Numbered from the stretch's first letter, positions 54,678 to 63,887 are shown. The stretch: DNA of 64,000 nucleotides from Microvirga brassicacearum (GCF_008757455.1 NZ_VCMV01000006.1:152182-216181); one strand, 5' to 3'. Program-made: numbers and translations. The notes: a model not told the origin generated them from the sequence alone.

Positions 54678-54708
54678 GAAAACCGCTTCACACTTTTCGG
54701 CATCATGC
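54678..54708 (-). repeat. Dispersed intergenic repeat, copy B (minus)
   Basis: Read on the minus strand it starts GCATGATGCCGAAAAGTG and ends GCGGTTTTC, the inverse of copy A with three mismatches. It lies between the repeat protein and RNase D genes. Confidence 0.7.
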
Positions 54709-54754
54709 CGTAGAGGGTAATGTCTCGCTCCCTCTTTGATGTTTCGGATCACCC

Positions 54755-55369
54755 ATGACCACGCGTTTCCATCGCGGCGACCTGCCCGCGGATTATCAGC
54801 CGGGCCTCTCCCTCGCGATCGACACGGAAACGCTCGGGCTCAACCCGCACCGCGACCGGCTCTGCGTGGTGCAGATCTCCAAGGGCGACGGCACCGCCGA
54901 TGTGGTCCAGATCGTCAAGGACGGGCCGCGGCCGACCCGCCTGATCCAGGTGCTGGCGGACGAGAGCGTCCTCAAGATCTTTCACTATGCGCGCTTCGAT
55001 CTCGCGGTGCTGTTCCACGCCTTCAGCATCATGCCTCGCCCGGTCTATTGCACCAAGGTCGCGTCCCGTCTCGTGCGCACCTATACGGATAGACATGGCC
55101 TGAAGGATCTGACGCGGGAATTGCTCGGGATCGATCTCTCGAAGCAGCAGCAATCTTCCGATTGGGGCGCCGACACCCTGACGCCGGCGCAGATCGAATA
55201 TGCGGCCTCGGACGTGCTCTATCTCCACGCCCTGAAAGAGAAGCTGGACCGCAACCTCGAGCGGGAACACCGCCTCGGCATCGCCCATCAGTGCTTCGCG
55301 TTTCTGCCGACGCGGGCGCAGCTCGATCTGCTCGGATGGGCCGAAACCGACATCTTCGCCCATTCGTAA
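54755..55369 (+). CDS. rnd: Ribonuclease D, short alphaproteobacterial form
   Basis: A 204-residue DEDDy exonuclease domain. Asp23-x-Glu25 in AIDTETLGL, the second Asp in FHYARFDLAVL (near 77), and Tyr/Asp in YAASDVLYLHAL (near 148) complete the active site. The HRDC domains of E. coli RNase D are absent, as is usual for this shorter form. It trims the 3' ends of tRNA precursors. The ATG at 54755 is clear. Confidence 0.92.
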   Translation: MTTRFHRGDLPADYQPGLSLAIDTETLGLNPHRDRLCVVQISKGDGTADVVQIVKDGPRPTRLIQVLADESVLKIFHYARFDLAVLFHAFSIMPRPVYCTKVASRLVRTYTDRHGLKDLTRELLGIDLSKQQQSSDWGADTLTPAQIEYAASDVLYLHALKEKLDRNLEREHRLGIAHQCFAFLPTRAQLDLLGWAETDIFAHS

Positions 55370-55522
55370 GGCGATCTTCAATCTTCTCAGGATATAACCT
55401 ATAAGGTCATAACTTCGCCACGGCCTGCCGTCATGGCGATGCCCTTGTCCGAACGAGCCCTGCTCGGCACGGGCCCTGGTCGACCGGGGCCTTGCCCGAC
55501 ACGAACGAAGGATCTGCGCCAC

Positions 55523-56260
55523 GTGGCGAAACCCGGCGGCATGACGATTGACAGGTTGGCGGATGTGCCGGCCGCGCGCTCGCGCGGCTTTGCCAGCGCG
55601 CGCCGTCATTCGCGCTTCGTCCGGTTCGCCAAGCTTGCCATTCCGCTCGGGTCGGTTCTGGCGGTCGCCCTGGTGGCTTTCTACGCCTATATCGACCCGT
55701 TCCGAAACATTCCGGGCCTGTCCATAGGCAAGATCGGCGTCAGCGGCACGCAGGTGACCATGGAGAGCCCGAAGCTCAACGGCTTTCGCAACGATTCACG
55801 GCCCTACGAGGTCACGGCGAGCGCCGCCACCCAGGATGTTCTCAAGCCGAATTTCGTCGAGTTGAAGGATCTGCGCGCCCGCATCGTCACGGACGATAAC
55901 GGCGGCGCGGCCAGGCTCGAGGCGGCCTTCGGCGTGCTCGACACGCAGAAGGAGCAGATGAACCTGCGGCAGGACGTGCTGGTGCGCACGGATGGCGGCC
56001 AGGAGGTCAAGCTGCTTTCCGCCTTCATCGACTTCAAGTCCGGCACGGTGGTGTCGAAGGAACCCGTCACCGTCATGCTCGGGAATGGCGTCATCGAGGC
56101 GACCGGGCTCAATGTCACGGATAACGGCAAGGTGATGCAGTTCCAGGGCCGCGTCCGCGCCGTGTTCGAGAGCACCAACAAGCCGGCCCAATCGACTCCT
56201 CCTCCCGCAGGGCAATTCGCACCAGCGCCGCCCGCGCAACCGACAAGCTCCCGCTCATGA
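55523..56260 (+). CDS. lptC: LPS export protein LptC
   Basis: About 245 residues. A single N-terminal TM helix (RFAKLAIPLGSVLAVALVAFYAYI) is followed by a periplasmic beta-jellyroll. LptC-type strands include RPYEVTASAATQDVLKPNFVELKDLRA and a Pro-rich C-terminus. It bridges LptB2FG and LptA in lipopolysaccharide transport. The start is uncertain: GTG 55523 (AAGGAT 9-10 bases upstream), ATG 55541 or ATG 55433. Its stop overlaps the lptA ATG (ATGA). Confidence 0.88.
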   Translation: MAKPGGMTIDRLADVPAARSRGFASARRHSRFVRFAKLAIPLGSVLAVALVAFYAYIDPFRNIPGLSIGKIGVSGTQVTMESPKLNGFRNDSRPYEVTASAATQDVLKPNFVELKDLRARIVTDDNGGAARLEAAFGVLDTQKEQMNLRQDVLVRTDGGQEVKLLSAFIDFKSGTVVSKEPVTVMLGNGVIEATGLNVTDNGKVMQFQGRVRAVFESTNKPAQSTPPPAGQFAPAPPAQPTSSRS

Positions 56261-56901
56261 TCACGTTCAAACACGCGGCCTTCTGCACCGCGCTCCTTCT
56301 CGTGCCGGCCGGCGTCTCCGTCGCAACCGCTCAGCCGACCACCAAGGATCGGGCGGCCGGATTCGGCAGCTTCGGGGCCAGCAAGGAGCCCATCAAGATC
56401 GATGCCGATCGCCTTGACGTTTTCGACAAGGAAGGCCGCGCGGTGTTTGCCGGCAACGTGGTGGCGGTGCAGGGCGACAGCACCATGAACTGCACCTTGA
56501 TGACCGTGCTTTACGAGCAGAAGCGCGACGGCACGCAGGGTGCGGCCGCCGCTCCGGCCGGGCCGATGGGCTCGGATGACAGCTCGATCAAGAAGATCGA
56601 CTGCAAGGGACCCGTCACCATCGTGTCCAAGACGCAGGTCGCCACCGGCAACGACGCAACCTTCGACCGGATCGCCAACAAGATCTTCCTGATCGGCAAC
56701 GCCACCCTCAGCGACGGGCCGAACATCACCCGCGGCGAGCGCGTGGTGTACGATCTCAACACCGGCGTGGCCAATGTGGAAACCACGCCGGGCGGCCGCG
56801 TGCGCGCGCTTTTCGTGCCGGGCAGCAATGCCCCCGCGACCCCGCCGGCGGGTGGCCCGGGCGCCGGCAAGCCCAAACCCCAGAAGCCTGCAACCAACTG
56901 A
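56257..56901 (+). CDS. lptA: Lipopolysaccharide transport periplasmic protein LptA
   Basis: A 214-residue OstA-type protein with a signal peptide (FCTALLLVPAGVSVATAQ). The jellyroll has the family strands IKIDADRLDVFDKEGRAVFAGNVVAVQGDSTMNC and ITRGERVVYDLNTGVANVET. The low-complexity tail is Pro/Gly/Lys-rich. It carries LPS across the periplasm. The ATG start is coupled to lptC. Confidence 0.94.
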   Translation: MITFKHAAFCTALLLVPAGVSVATAQPTTKDRAAGFGSFGASKEPIKIDADRLDVFDKEGRAVFAGNVVAVQGDSTMNCTLMTVLYEQKRDGTQGAAAAPAGPMGSDDSSIKKIDCKGPVTIVSKTQVATGNDATFDRIANKIFLIGNATLSDGPNITRGERVVYDLNTGVANVETTPGGRVRALFVPGSNAPATPPAGGPGAGKPKPQKPATN

Positions 56902-56954
56902 TCGACGATGAAGCTCGTCTCGCCCGTGATGTCCTCTTTTGGTGATTTTTTCCG

Positions 56955-57797
56955 TTGAAACCCTTTTTCAGCCGTTCTCCCACAGGCCGCGCGCCAAACC
57001 CGGTTCCGGAGGCGATCGTCACGACGCGAGCCCCCTCGTTTGACCGCTACGAGGGCCAGGCGACCTTCGGGGCCGCAGGCGTTCTCGCCGTCAAGGGCCT
57101 GCAGAAGAGCTATGGCGGCCGCACCGTCGTGTACGACGCGGCGCTGAGCCTGCGGGCGGGCGAGGCGGTCGGGCTGCTCGGGCCGAACGGCGCCGGCAAG
57201 ACGACCATTTTCTACATGATTACCGGGCTGGTCTCGGCCGATCGCGGCGTCATCAGCCTCGATGGCCATGACGTGACGCATCTGCCGATGTATCGGCGCG
57301 CCCGTCTCGGCATCGGCTACCTGCCGCAGGAGGCGTCGATTTTCCGCGGCCTCAACGTGGAGGACAACATCCGCGCGGTGCTCGAAATCGTCGAGCCGAG
57401 CCGAAAGCAGCGCGAGCGCAAACTCGATTCGCTGCTCGAAGAATTCAACATCGAGCGCCTGCGCAAATCACCCTCGATCGCGCTGTCGGGCGGTGAAAGG
57501 CGACGCTGCGAAATCGCCCGGGCGCTGGCTGGCGATCCCACCTTCATGCTGCTCGACGAGCCGTTCGCAGGCATCGATCCGATCGCGGTCGGGGACATCC
57601 AGAACCTCGTGCGGCACCTGACCCGGCGCGGCATCGGTGTTCTGATCACCGACCACAATGTCCGCGAAACGCTGGGCCTCATCGACCGGGCCTACATCAT
57701 TCATTCGGGACGCGTGCTGACTGAAGGGCACCCGGATGCGATCGTCGCCAACGAGGATGTGCGGCGCCTCTATCTGGGCGAGGATTTCCGGCTCTAG
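56955..57797 (+). CDS. lptB: LPS export ABC ATPase LptB
   Basis: A 280-residue ABC ATPase. Walker A is GPNGAGKTT (about 76-84), the Q-loop region includes LPQEASIFRGLNV, the signature is LSGGERRR, Walker B is FMLLDEPFAGIDP, and the switch His is in TDHNVRET. It drives extraction of LPS from the inner membrane with LptFG (not in the window). A TTG at 56955 is used; the N-terminal 45 residues before the ABC domain are longer than in E. coli LptB, as in many alphaproteobacteria. Confidence 0.95.
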   Translation: MKPFFSRSPTGRAPNPVPEAIVTTRAPSFDRYEGQATFGAAGVLAVKGLQKSYGGRTVVYDAALSLRAGEAVGLLGPNGAGKTTIFYMITGLVSADRGVISLDGHDVTHLPMYRRARLGIGYLPQEASIFRGLNVEDNIRAVLEIVEPSRKQRERKLDSLLEEFNIERLRKSPSIALSGGERRRCEIARALAGDPTFMLLDEPFAGIDPIAVGDIQNLVRHLTRRGIGVLITDHNVRETLGLIDRAYIIHSGRVLTEGHPDAIVANEDVRRLYLGEDFRL

Positions 57798-57900
57798 AAT
57801 CGCGCGCGCTGCGCTCTTGCGTGTCCGTTAGCACTTCTGCGCTTTGACGAGGTCGCGACGACGCATTAGACCTAGATGCAAGGTTTGCTGGGACGCGCTC

Positions 57901-59331
57901 ATGAGCTCGACGCAACGGCTGGAACTGCGGCAGGGGCACGCCCTGATCATGACGCCGCAATTGCTGCAATCGATCAAGCTGCTGCAATTGTCCCATCTCG
58001 AGCTCGCCGCCTTCATCGATGCTGAGCTCGAACGCAACCCCCTGCTGCAGCAGGCCGAGGATGCCGCCGATTCCCTCCTCGATTCGAGAATGCGCGCCAC
58101 CGAACAATCCGAGCGAATGATCCGCCGGATCTTTCCACCGGCAGGCGCAAGGTTTCCGAACTCGAATTCCGGACAGGCGGGTGCGTCGGTCGCAAGCGAT
58201 GCGGTGCCGAGCCTCGATGCGACACTGGCCGGTCAGGTCAGCCTCACGGAGCATCTCGAAGCACAGCTTGGTCTTGCGACCACCGACCGGGTTTTGATTG
58301 AAACGGGGCGGTATCTGATCCACAGCCTCAGCGAGGCGGGATATCTTGCCGAGGAGACCGACGAGACCGCGGCCACGCTCGGCGTTGACACCGATACGGT
58401 GACGAGGGCCCTTCGCCTCATCCAGGGCTTCGACCCGCCGGGCATCGGGGCGCGCAATCTCCGGGAATGCCTGACGATCCAGCTCCGCGAGCGCGATCGT
58501 CTCGATGCGCCGATGGAGGCCCTGCTGGCACGTCTCGATCTGGTGGCGCGCCGGGATCATGCCAACCTTCGGCGCCTCTGCGGCGTCACCGAGGATGCGT
58601 TGGCGGCGATGATCGCGGAGATCCGGAGCCTCGAGCCGAAGCCGGGCCTCGCCTTCGGCACGGCCCCGGTCGATACGCTGGTGCCCGACATCTTCGTCCG
58701 CCCGGCACCCGCCGGCAGTTTCGAGATCGAACTCAACGGCACGACCATGCCGCGGCTTCTTGTGGACCGCGCCCACCATGCGGAACTCGTGCGATCGGCC
58801 CGTGGCAAGGCCGACCAGCTCTTCGTGTCGGATTGCGTCAGGAGCGCCAGCTGGCTTGCCCGCACGCTCGACCAGCGCGCCACCACGATTCTCAAGGTGG
58901 CGCACGAAATCGTCCGCCAGCAAGGCGCGTTTTTCCGCGAGGGAGCGGCCCACCTGCGGCCCATGACCCTGCGCTCCGTCGCGACGGCGATCAGGATGCA
59001 CGAATCGACCATTTCGCGGGTGACCGCCAACAAGGCCATCGGCTCACCCCGCGGCACGTTCCCGATGAAATACTTCTTCAGTAGCGCGCTGAACGGCGCT
59101 GACGGGTCTGATGGCCATTCGTCGGCGGCTGTGCGCCATCGCATCAGGGCCCTCATCGCGGCCGAAACCGTGGGCGTGGTGCTGTCGGATGAGGCAATTG
59201 CGCGGCGTCTGCAGGCTTCGGGGGTCGCGATCGCCCGGCGGACCGTCGCCAAATACCGCAAGGCGTTGCGCATCCCCGCCGCGGCGCAGAGACAACGGGT
59301 CAGCAGGCGGAGCCCCATGCCGGTGCAATAG
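57901..59331 (+). CDS. rpoN: RNA polymerase sigma-54 factor
   Basis: A 476-residue RpoN. Region I is Gln/Leu-rich (QRLELRQGHALIMTPQLLQSIKLLQLS). A core-binding region follows, with the HTH containing MHESTISRVTANKAIGSPRGTFPMKYFF near 390. The RpoN box reads ARRTVAKYRKALRIP, with Lys where Glu is usual. The acidic linker (region II) is short. The factor directs RNA polymerase to -24/-12 promoters activated by enhancer-binding proteins. It lies 103 bases downstream of lptB. Confidence 0.96.
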   Translation: MSSTQRLELRQGHALIMTPQLLQSIKLLQLSHLELAAFIDAELERNPLLQQAEDAADSLLDSRMRATEQSERMIRRIFPPAGARFPNSNSGQAGASVASDAVPSLDATLAGQVSLTEHLEAQLGLATTDRVLIETGRYLIHSLSEAGYLAEETDETAATLGVDTDTVTRALRLIQGFDPPGIGARNLRECLTIQLRERDRLDAPMEALLARLDLVARRDHANLRRLCGVTEDALAAMIAEIRSLEPKPGLAFGTAPVDTLVPDIFVRPAPAGSFEIELNGTTMPRLLVDRAHHAELVRSARGKADQLFVSDCVRSASWLARTLDQRATTILKVAHEIVRQQGAFFREGAAHLRPMTLRSVATAIRMHESTISRVTANKAIGSPRGTFPMKYFFSSALNGADGSDGHSSAAVRHRIRALIAAETVGVVLSDEAIARRLQASGVAIARRTVAKYRKALRIPAAAQRQRVSRRSPMPVQ

Positions 59332-59407
59332 GCAGCGTCAAGACTTGTATTACCTCTGGGAAGTCTCATCATCGCAACAAGAACGCCCATAACAAATGGA
59401 GGACGAT

Positions 59408-59986
59408 ATGACGTTGAGGGTATCGGGTAAGAACCTCGACATCGGCGAAGCCTTGAGGGCGCAGGTCGAGGAGCGGGTCGAGAACGCCCTCTCGAAATAT
59501 TTCAACGGGGGTTATTCGGGCCACGTGACCGTTGCCAAGGACGGCGCCGGTTTTCGCACCGATTGCGTGCTCCATCTCACCTCCGGCATGACGCTCGAGG
59601 CGTCCGGCAACGCCCATGACGCCTATGCGAGCTTCGACCAGACCGCCGAGCGGATCGAGAAGCGCCTGCGCCGCTACAAGCGTCGCCTGAAGGAGCATTC
59701 GGCCGCAGCAGCAGCCCGCGCCAATGGGCGGCAGGTTCCTTATCTGGTCTTCGAATCCCCCAGCGATGAGTCGGTGGCCGAGGACGAGGCCTTCCACCCC
59801 ATCGTCGTGGCCGAGACCACGAAGCCGCTGCCTAACCTGTCGGTGAGCGACGCCGTGATCCAGCTCGACCTCACGGGCTCCCCGGTGCTCGTTTTCGTCC
59901 ACGCTAGCACCGGCCGCATTAACGTCGTATACCGCCGCGGCGACGGGGCGATCGGATGGATCGATCCGCCGCCGGGGGAGCCCTGA
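59408..59986 (+). CDS. hpf: Ribosome hibernation promoting factor, long form
   Basis: A 192-residue protein. The N-terminal YfiA/HPF domain (MTLRVSGKNLDIGEALRAQVEERV... to about 100) binds the 30S decoding region. The C-terminal dimerisation domain (FHPIVVAETTKPLPNLSVSDAVIQLDLTGSPVLVFVHASTG) produces 100S ribosomes. The ATG at 59408 is preceded by GGAGG at 5 bases. It follows rpoN by 76 bases, a widespread arrangement. Confidence 0.95.
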   Translation: MTLRVSGKNLDIGEALRAQVEERVENALSKYFNGGYSGHVTVAKDGAGFRTDCVLHLTSGMTLEASGNAHDAYASFDQTAERIEKRLRRYKRRLKEHSAAAAARANGRQVPYLVFESPSDESVAEDEAFHPIVVAETTKPLPNLSVSDAVIQLDLTGSPVLVFVHASTGRINVVYRRGDGAIGWIDPPPGEP

Positions 59987-60117
59987 GAGGCCGCCCCTGA
60001 TTTGACCCGGGTTTTGCTTCTCTTGGCCCAAGTTTTGCTTGGTGAGTTGTGTTTGGCAGGTGCTGCCTGAAACCCCCGCGAGGCCTCTAAGGCTTCAAAC
60101 CGGACGTAGCTTGATCA

Positions 60118-60576
60118 ATGCCCTTGCTGGATTTTCTCGACCCTAAGGCCGTTCTGCCCGCATTGCGGGTGAGCAGCAAAAAGCAAGCCCTGCAGGAAAT
60201 CGCCGCCCATTCGTCGAAATTGCTCGGTCTTGACGAGGGGATGGTGTTTGAGGCGCTCCTGCAGCGCGAGAGGCTCGGTTCCACCGGAATCGGCGAGGGC
60301 GTGGCCATTCCGCACGGCAAGCTGCCGGGCCTGACCCGCATCTTCGGCCTCGTGGCCCGGCTCGAGAAACCCATCGATTTCGAGGCTCTCGATGGGCAGC
60401 ACGTGGACATCCTGTTCCTGCTGCTGGCGCCCGAGGGCGCGGGCGCCGACCACCTCAAGGCGCTGGCGCGCGTCGCCCGCGTGCTGCGCGAACCCGGCCT
60501 CGTGGACCGCATCCGGGCGACCCGCGAGGCCAACGCTCTCTATGCGGTGATGACGGAAATCCCCCGCGCCGCGTGA
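60118..60576 (+). CDS. ptsN: PTS nitrogen-regulatory protein IIA(Ntr)
   Basis: A 152-residue EIIA domain. The phosphorylated His66 is in GVAIPHGKLP, preceded by ERLGSTGIGEG. It receives phosphate from the EI(Ntr)-NPr chain and modulates potassium transport, stress and nitrogen responses. The ATG at 60118 gives full family length. It completes the lptCAB-rpoN-hpf-ptsN series. Confidence 0.94.
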   Translation: MPLLDFLDPKAVLPALRVSSKKQALQEIAAHSSKLLGLDEGMVFEALLQRERLGSTGIGEGVAIPHGKLPGLTRIFGLVARLEKPIDFEALDGQHVDILFLLLAPEGAGADHLKALARVARVLREPGLVDRIRATREANALYAVMTEIPRAA

Positions 60577-60582
60577 TGCGCC

Positions 60583-61305
60583 TCACGGCTGCCCGGCGAT
60601 CTCCCACACCATCTGCACGCCCGCATCGTAGCGGATCGTCGCCGGAGGCACGATCGGGACCTCCTGGCCGCCCTTGTCCATCGCCATCTGCATCCGCATT
60701 TCGGGCCGGGGCTGGTATGGCTGCGCCGTGCCGTCGCGGATTTCGATCACCCGGCCGAGCTTGACGCCGGCGGCCTTCGCGTAGACTTCCGCCTGGCGGC
60801 GGGCGTCAAGGACGGCCGCTTCCCGCGCCTTGTCGGCGCCCGCATCCTGGCGATCGAGCCCGAACGTGACCGATTGGAACGTCATGTCGCCGCTGGCCAG
60901 GATCTCGCCCGCCAGCCTGCCGACACCGGGAAGATCGCGGGTCGTGATCTGCAGGCGATGATTGGCGGTAAATTTCGGCATCGGGCGCGCGTCGCGGCTC
61001 GATTTCTCGACCACCGGCGTCTGGAACACCTGAAAATTCGCCGTTCGGATATCCTCTTTCTTGACGCCCAGCGCCTGGATCCGCTCAAGCACGCGCTCGC
61101 TCGCCGCATTGTTGGTGGATGCGGCCTGCGCCACCGTGTCGGCTTGCGTCTCGACCGTGACGAAGATGCGGGCGAAATCGGGCTTCAACTCCGCCTCGCC
61201 GGTCCCCATGACGCTGATGGTCGGCACGGGCGGGGTTCGGTCCTGGGCAAGAGCAGGCACCGAGACGGCAATCGCCGCGAGGGCCGCAAGCGTGGCAAGG
61301 CGCAT
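60583..61305 (-). CDS. SIMPL-domain (DUF541) exported protein
   Basis: A 240-residue protein with a signal peptide (MRLATLAALAAIAVSVPALAQ). The SIMPL core is ISVMGTGEAELKPDFARIFVTVETQA, then ERIQALGVKKEDIRTANFQVFQTPV and REAAVLDARRQAEVYAKAAGVKLGRVIEI. The family oligomerises in the periplasm or outer membrane; relatives include YggE (oxidative stress) and BP26. The ATG at 61305 has GGAGG upstream. It is convergent with ptsN, 6 bases apart. Confidence 0.9.
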   Translation of the reverse strand: MRLATLAALAAIAVSVPALAQDRTPPVPTISVMGTGEAELKPDFARIFVTVETQADTVAQAASTNNAASERVLERIQALGVKKEDIRTANFQVFQTPVVEKSSRDARPMPKFTANHRLQITTRDLPGVGRLAGEILASGDMTFQSVTFGLDRQDAGADKAREAAVLDARRQAEVYAKAAGVKLGRVIEIRDGTAQPYQPRPEMRMQMAMDKGGQEVPIVPPATIRYDAGVQMVWEIAGQP

Positions 61306-61328
61306 GATGAAAAACCTCCAAGATGATG

Positions 61329-61348
61329 GCTCCGCCCGCAGGCGGAGC
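61329..61348. other. Perfect 8-bp stem hairpin upstream of the SIMPL gene
   Basis: GCTCCGCC and GGCGGAGC enclose a 4-base loop. The hairpin lies between the binding-protein stop (61453) and the SIMPL Shine-Dalgarno sequence (61312-61316). It could end the upstream transcript or affect SIMPL translation. No T-run follows. Confidence 0.45.
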
Positions 61349-61389
61349 AGCAGGAAAGGCGAGCGACGCCGGGGCCCGACGGGGCCGCT

Positions 61390-61418
61390 AGAGCATCATG
61401 CCGAAAAGCCTGTAGCGG
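61390..61418 (+). repeat. Diverged copy of the dispersed GCATGATG...GCGG repeat
   Basis: The stretch starting AGAGCATCATGCCGAAAAG shares most positions with the elements at 53755 and 54678 but departs in the second half. Confidence 0.4.
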
Positions 61419-61452
61419 ACTCCGGTCGGCACCATGCTCCGGCTCATCGTGA

Positions 61453-62538
61453 TCAGCGGCCGGTTTTCACCCGCGTCCAGAGCCGCGTAACGGTTCGCTG
61501 CGAGCGCTCATCATAGGCCGTGTTTGTGAACAGACGCTTGAAGGTGGCGTCATCCGGGTAAATGCCCGGATCCTTGAGGATGTCCTCGTTCACGAACTTC
61601 TTCGCCGCGAGGTTGCCCGACGCGTAGGAGACGAAATTCGTGTTCATGGCGGCGATTTCGGGCCGCAGCATGAAGTTGATGAACTCGTGCGCCTCCGCGA
61701 CGTTCTTGGCATCCGCCGGAATCGCGAAGCTGTCGAACCACATGAGCGCGCCCTCGCGCGGGATCACGTACGAAATCTCGACCCCGTTCTTGGCTTCCAC
61801 CGCGCGATTGCGCGCCTGGATCATGTCGCCCGAATAGCCGACCGCCACGCAGATATCGCCGTTCGCCAAGGCGTTGATGTATTCGGACGAGTGAAATTTC
61901 TGAATGTTGCTGCGAACGCGGAAGAGCGCGTCCCCGGCCTTCGTCAGGTCCTCGTTACGCTTCGTATCGGGATTGAGACCGAGATAGGCGAGGACGCCGG
62001 GGAACAGATCCTCGGGCGAATCGAGCACATAGATGCCGCACGCCTTGAGCTTGGAGGCCACATCGGGTTTGAGCACCAGATCCCACGTATTGAGCGGCAC
62101 GTCACCGAGGATGGCGCGCACCTTCTTGACGTTGAGGCCGATGCCGGTGGTGCCCCACATGTAATTGACGGCGTGACCGTTGCCGGGATCGAAGACCGCC
62201 AGCCGCTGCGTCACCTCCGGCCATTGGTTGGCGAGATTGGGCAGCTTTGCCTTGTCGAGCTTCTGGAAGACCTTGGCGCCGATCAGGCGCTGCAGGAACG
62301 GCCCGGACGGAACCACGATGTCGTAGCCGGATTTGCCGGCGAGAAGCTTGGTCTCGACGATCTCGTTGTTGTCGTAGGTGTCGTACACGACCTTGATGCC
62401 GGTCGTCTTCGTGAACTCGTCCAGCGCCTTCGGGTCCACGTAGTCGGACCAGTTATAGACATTCACGACGCGCTCCTGCGCGTGGGCGGCGGTCGCGAGG
62501 CCTAGGGCCAGAACAAGCGAAGCGAGGATACGGATCAT
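61453..62538 (-). CDS. Polyamine-type ABC transporter substrate-binding protein (PotF/PotD-like)
   Basis: A 361-residue periplasmic protein with a signal peptide (MIRILASLVLALGLATAAHAQ). It has the PotF-type opening VVNVYNWSDYVDPKALDEFTKTTGIKVVYDTYDNNE, followed by the ligand-site Trp/Tyr/Asp region (YMWGTTGIGLN, VGYSGDMIQA, WFDSFAIPADA). It would bind putrescine or a similar diamine. Permease and ATPase genes are not adjacent, so it is an orphan or served from elsewhere. The ATG at 62538 has AGGAGT 12 bases upstream. Confidence 0.9.
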   Translation of the reverse strand: MIRILASLVLALGLATAAHAQERVVNVYNWSDYVDPKALDEFTKTTGIKVVYDTYDNNEIVETKLLAGKSGYDIVVPSGPFLQRLIGAKVFQKLDKAKLPNLANQWPEVTQRLAVFDPGNGHAVNYMWGTTGIGLNVKKVRAILGDVPLNTWDLVLKPDVASKLKACGIYVLDSPEDLFPGVLAYLGLNPDTKRNEDLTKAGDALFRVRSNIQKFHSSEYINALANGDICVAVGYSGDMIQARNRAVEAKNGVEISYVIPREGALMWFDSFAIPADAKNVAEAHEFINFMLRPEIAAMNTNFVSYASGNLAAKKFVNEDILKDPGIYPDDATFKRLFTNTAYDERSQRTVTRLWTRVKTGR

Positions 62539-62649
62539 CGAAGACGGCACTCCTGAAGGTCGAAACCCGGAGAGGCTAGGAGGTTCCGCGTCGGGAAACA
62601 ACGGCCATCCGAACAATGTTGGGGCGTCTCCACATCGGCGATTTGCCTT

Positions 62650-62695
62650 GAGAGCCTGATCCGGCGAAGTGGATACCGGTTCGCGAAGGATCAAG
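62650..62695 (+). repeat. Dispersed intergenic repeat, second type
   Basis: The element begins AGAGCCTGATCCGGCGAAGT and ends AAGGATCAAGC, a pattern common between rhizobial genes. Its first 17 bases recur inverted at 26349-26365. Confidence 0.55.
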
Positions 62696-62732
62696 CGGCA
62701 GCAGATCAGAGTCGAGGAAGCTGACTCCGTCT

Positions 62733-63887
62733 CTAGGCCGCCTTCCTGACGATTCCGGCGAGCCGTTCCAGCCCCGCATCGAGGGTCTCGTCCTTCTTGG
62801 CGAAGCAGAAGCGCACCACGTTCTTGACCGCGCCGTTGGCATAGAAGGCCGAAACCGGGATTGCGGCGACGCCGTGCTCCATCACCAGACGCCGGCAGAA
62901 CGCCACGTCGTCGCTCTCGCCGAGAGGCGCAATGTCGATGTTGAGAAAGTAAGTGCCCTGGCTCGGGATGACATCGAAGCCGAGGGTTTCGAGCCCGGCG
63001 GTAAAGCGGTCGCGGCTGCGGGCGAGATCGCCACGCAGGCCCTCGAAGAACGCGTCGTCCTTGGCAAGCCCATAGGCCACCGCGCTCTGCAGGTTCGGCG
63101 GCGTCGTGAAGGTGAGAAACTGGTGCGCCTTGGCCAGGACGCGCATGATCGGCGGCGCCGCGCACACGAACCCGACCTTCCAGCCGGTCAGATTGAAGAT
63201 CTTGCCGGCCGAGCCGATCTTGACGCTGCGGTCGCGCATGCCTTCGAGCCCGAGCACCGGCTGGTGGCGGCGGCCATCGAAGACCACATGCTCCCAGACC
63301 TCGTCGGAGATCGCGATGGCGTCGAACCGGCGGCAGAAATCGGCCAGCAGGGCGAGATCCTCCGCGCTGAAGATCGTGGCGGTGGGATTGAGCGGATTGT
63401 TGAAGACGACCGCCTTGGTCTTCGGCGAAAAGGCCTTGGCCAAGGCCTCCTCGGTGAGCCGGAAATGCGGCGGCTGCAACGTCACGAAACGGGGGATGCC
63501 GCCCGCGAGGCGCACCAGCGGCAGGTAGGCGTCATACATGGGCTCGAACAGCACGACTTCGTCGCCGGGCTCGACGAGAGCGAGAATCGCGCCCGCCAGA
63601 GCTTCGGTTGCGCCCGAGGTCACCATCACTTCGGTGCCGGCGTCGAGGTCGAGACCCTGCCAATGGGCGTAATGGGCCGCGATGGCGCCGCGCAGTTCCG
63701 GCAGCCCCATCATGGACGGATATTGATTGTAGCCGTTGAGCACCGCATCCGCCGCCTTGCGGCGCACATCCTCCGGGCCCGGATCGTCCGGAAAGCCCTG
63801 TCCGAGATTGATCGCCCCGGTGTCCCGGGCGAGGCCCGACATCACCTCGAAGATCGTGGTGGGAATATTGGCGAAAAGCGGATTCAT
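62733..63887 (-). CDS. PLP-dependent aminotransferase, fold type I (class I/II)
   Basis: A 384-residue enzyme. The PLP lysine is Lys229 in GSAGKIFNLTGWKVG. NNPLNPTATIF (about 164-174) and ISDEVWEHVVFDG (Asp/Tyr-type PLP contacts) are present, and Arg near the C-terminus (VVRFCFAKK) would bind the substrate carboxylate. The style is that of kynurenine/methionine aminotransferases (YbdL/KAT group). The ATG at 63887 is clear. Substrate not certain. Confidence 0.9.
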   Translation of the reverse strand: MNPLFANIPTTIFEVMSGLARDTGAINLGQGFPDDPGPEDVRRKAADAVLNGYNQYPSMMGLPELRGAIAAHYAHWQGLDLDAGTEVMVTSGATEALAGAILALVEPGDEVVLFEPMYDAYLPLVRLAGGIPRFVTLQPPHFRLTEEALAKAFSPKTKAVVFNNPLNPTATIFSAEDLALLADFCRRFDAIAISDEVWEHVVFDGRRHQPVLGLEGMRDRSVKIGSAGKIFNLTGWKVGFVCAAPPIMRVLAKAHQFLTFTTPPNLQSAVAYGLAKDDAFFEGLRGDLARSRDRFTAGLETLGFDVIPSQGTYFLNIDIAPLGESDDVAFCRRLVMEHGVAAIPVSAFYANGAVKNVVRFCFAKKDETLDAGLERLAGIVRKAA

